Of a DNA stretch of 64,000 bases, positions 62,373 to 64,000 are shown piece after piece. Within the stretch, counting starts at the first letter, position 1; every line of letters begins with the position of its first letter. The DNA lies in assembly GCA_016715985.1 (NCBI GenBank), contig JADJXD010000001.1, forward strand, positions 4,278,001 to 4,342,000, read 5' to 3'. A program made the translations under genes and the position numbers. The stretch is from Saprospiraceae bacterium (GTDB lineage Bacteria; Bacteroidota; Bacteroidia; Chitinophagales; Saprospiraceae). A model generated the notes under the pieces. It worked only from the letters and a program-made list of their open reading frames with translations. It had not been told where the DNA came from and made no database searches.

Positions 62373-63999
62373 TCATTTACAATAATCCATCAATGTAAGT
62401 TCAAACTCTTCAGTAAGAATCTTATAAGTTTCTTTTGATAAATAAAATAACTTTTTTGTATTCATGTCAGAAAAGTCTTCAATTGATTGATAAACTCGTT
62501 TGGTACCATAAAGATTGTTATCTTTCAATGTAGTGATGGCTTTTTTCAGGAATTCGTCTTCTATTTTATAAATTGAAGATTTTACATTATAGTCTTTGTT
62601 CATAAACTTAAATGATATTTCTGCATCTGATTCATCAAATTTAATACTAAAATCTATGGGTTTGAAATCATCTCCTAAGAGCTTATTTAGTTTTGGGAAA
62701 ATGCTTTCATAGCTATTACCATACTTATTATAACTCATACCATTAGAGATACTTGTAGAAACAATGACTCCAAAATTTGGTACACTTTGTATAAATGCAC
62801 CTAAATTGTCAAACAACTGATTCCTGACATTTGCAAACCATAAATTTGCATCAAATGTAGTATCTAACCCAAAGGTGTTTCTGTTATCATTTATAAGCTG
62901 AAATAATTTTTCCTTTTTATACAAAGGAATGTATGTGATACCGGGATTACTTCTATAAAAAGCTTTAATACTGGCGAGAATATCTCTTTCAGCATGATAA
63001 TCTGTTTTTGTAAAAGGTATATCTTTACTGGAAGATTCCCCCGAAGAAATTTTGTCTATGCATAAAAACACATCACCTTCAAAAAGATCAATTTCCTTAT
63101 ACTTATTTTCATATTGATAATGAGATAATACTGAGTTGGCATTTATAAAATCAAAAACCAACTCCAGATCAAAGTCTGCACCTATTTGTCTTAGCAAATT
63201 TAATAACCCATATTTGCTGTAGTTTTCGAAGTCATATTGTGAGTTATTTGATTTAATTATGTTTCCATCATCATCATATTGAGCATCAATAATCGAATAT
63301 TCAGTTTGTACTGGATATGATATAGTTAAGTTGTCTTTTGTAATTTCTATTTCCTTATTTTCATTTATGGATATTGATAAGTTGGGTAAGATTGTGTTTA
63401 TTATAGTCTTCATTTCATTTAAAAAATCACTTTCTTTTTTTACAATTTTCTTATATTGTAGATTATAAATTCCTTGATATGAAGAAAGAAAAGTTTTCCA
63501 ATCAATAGCACCATTGATAAAGGAATTTGTTTCAGGGTGATTAACATTTTTAGCTTTAAAATTATTTTTAGCTAGATTTGTAATTAGAATTTCCTTGCAT
63601 TCTCTGGTTTCTAACATTTTTTTCTTCAATAAAAAATTTACTAAATCTCTATATCTTGAGCCGTCTAATTTATTGTCTAGCTTATTTAAATTTTTTTTGA
63701 TCGATGTCAATTCATTCTTTGTAAGCAAGTTGTATTTCAAAAAAAAGTGATCCAATTCTTGCTTAGTTAGAGCACTATAATCAGCATTATCAGTTTTTAA
63801 ATAACTTATTAGGGTAGGTTTGTCGTAAGATGGTTTTAATAATACGTGACTATCATAACACCATGAAATCACATCATCTTCACACATTTTTAAATATAAG
63901 TCATTGTTATCACCATCGCCTAAGGGAATTTCTTCTACTTCCATTTCGGTAGGAAAATCTGAACCCATCATCAATTTCATTAATTTCATTTCTGCAAGC
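62373..63999 (-). CDS. Large protein of unknown function, 5' end possibly beyond the window
   Basis: A frame of 538 residues runs from ATG 63989, but the same frame stays open to the window edge (LAE before MKLMKLMMG), so the true start may lie outside. No signal peptide, membrane segment or known domain is recognised. The protein is rich in Asn, Lys and Asp, with a helical middle (about 75-160, LTKQELDHFFLKYNLLTKNEL) and a Cys-containing acidic start (DGDNNDLYLKMCEDDVISWC). It ends LMDYCK. Its product may be intracellular. Confidence 0.55.
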   Translation of the reverse strand, partial: LAEMKLMKLMMGSDFPTEMEVEEIPLGDGDNNDLYLKMCEDDVISWCYDSHVLLKPSYDKPTLISYLKTDNADYSALTKQELDHFFLKYNLLTKNELTSIKKNLNKLDNKLDGSRYRDLVNFLLKKKMLETRECKEILITNLAKNNFKAKNVNHPETNSFINGAIDWKTFLSSYQGIYNLQYKKIVKKESDFLNEMKTIINTILPNLSISINENKEIEITKDNLTISYPVQTEYSIIDAQYDDDGNIIKSNNSQYDFENYSKYGLLNLLRQIGADFDLELVFDFINANSVLSHYQYENKYKEIDLFEGDVFLCIDKISSGESSSKDIPFTKTDYHAERDILASIKAFYRSNPGITYIPLYKKEKLFQLINDNRNTFGLDTTFDANLWFANVRNQLFDNLGAFIQSVPNFGVIVSTSISNGMSYNKYGNSYESIFPKLNKLLGDDFKPIDFSIKFDESDAEISFKFMNKDYNVKSSIYKIEDEFLKKAITTLKDNNLYGTKRVYQSIEDFSDMNTKKLFYLSKETYKILTEEFELTLMDYCK

Positions 64000-64000
64000 C

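Overview
The window looks like chromosomal DNA from a Bacteroidota bacterium, most likely a Saprospiria-type lineage. The grounds are an AT-rich base composition, promoters of the Bacteroidota form TTG-N18-20-TAnnTTTG (best before the tRNA-Leu genes), proteins with type IX secretion C-terminal domains of both the A and B type, a giant SdrD-repeat surface protein, a Lacal_2735 family small protein, a bacterial GH3 protein and a Bacteroidota-style HscB. The lineage below phylum is inference.

Layout. 0-1.4 kb: a VF530 protein and a decayed IS1595-type insertion sequence. 1.6-10.5 kb: a CoA-transferase/hydrolase, small membrane proteins, a PLP enzyme, a TPR sensor kinase and a divergent NarL-type regulator whose promoter carries a palindrome, a GH3 protein and a Lacal_2735 protein. 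10.5-12.4 kb: an SF1 helicase. 12.4-17.6 kb: an accessory island with two mosaic Uma2 genes (one with a stop), a secreted protein, a RelE/Phd toxin-antitoxin pair and repeat-rich spacers. Three copies of a two-stem hairpin with compensating stem changes lie at its edges, two at the left and one inverted at the right. 17.5-20.4 kb: an overlapping pair, a PDDEXK-type HsdR_N protein and a 788-residue protein of unknown function. 20.5-27.6 kb: MFS transporter, recN, CDF transporter, two tandem tRNA-Leu genes, patatin, DUF429, SDR and bacilliredoxin genes. 27.65-35.1 kb: one 2494-residue secreted protein with 18 SdrD-like repeats. 35.5-40.3 kb: anmK, a MITE-like element that supplies the stop codon of a DUF4197 gene, an Omp28-like secreted protein and an M28 lipoprotein peptidase.

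40.3-49.8 kb is the housekeeping core: pheT, a coiled-coil protein, zapA, a candidate 6S-like RNA, rny and cysS run on the minus strand, then rsmE; rseP, hscB and a tRNA-Leu run on the plus strand. 50-53 kb holds a TerC protein, a hairpin-rich spacer, a CysZ/EI24-like membrane protein and an outer-membrane protein. 53.3-59.3 kb is the gltBD operon for glutamate synthase. 59.4-64 kb holds a toxin-antitoxin pair with a truncated toxin, a T9SS type B protein and an unrecognised protein that is open to the window edge.

I found no rRNA genes, CRISPR arrays, phage structural genes or replication origin. The most promising unexplained signals are the covarying hairpin repeats, the 788-residue/HsdR_N pair, the RNA between zapA and rny, and the MITE at the DUF4197 stop.
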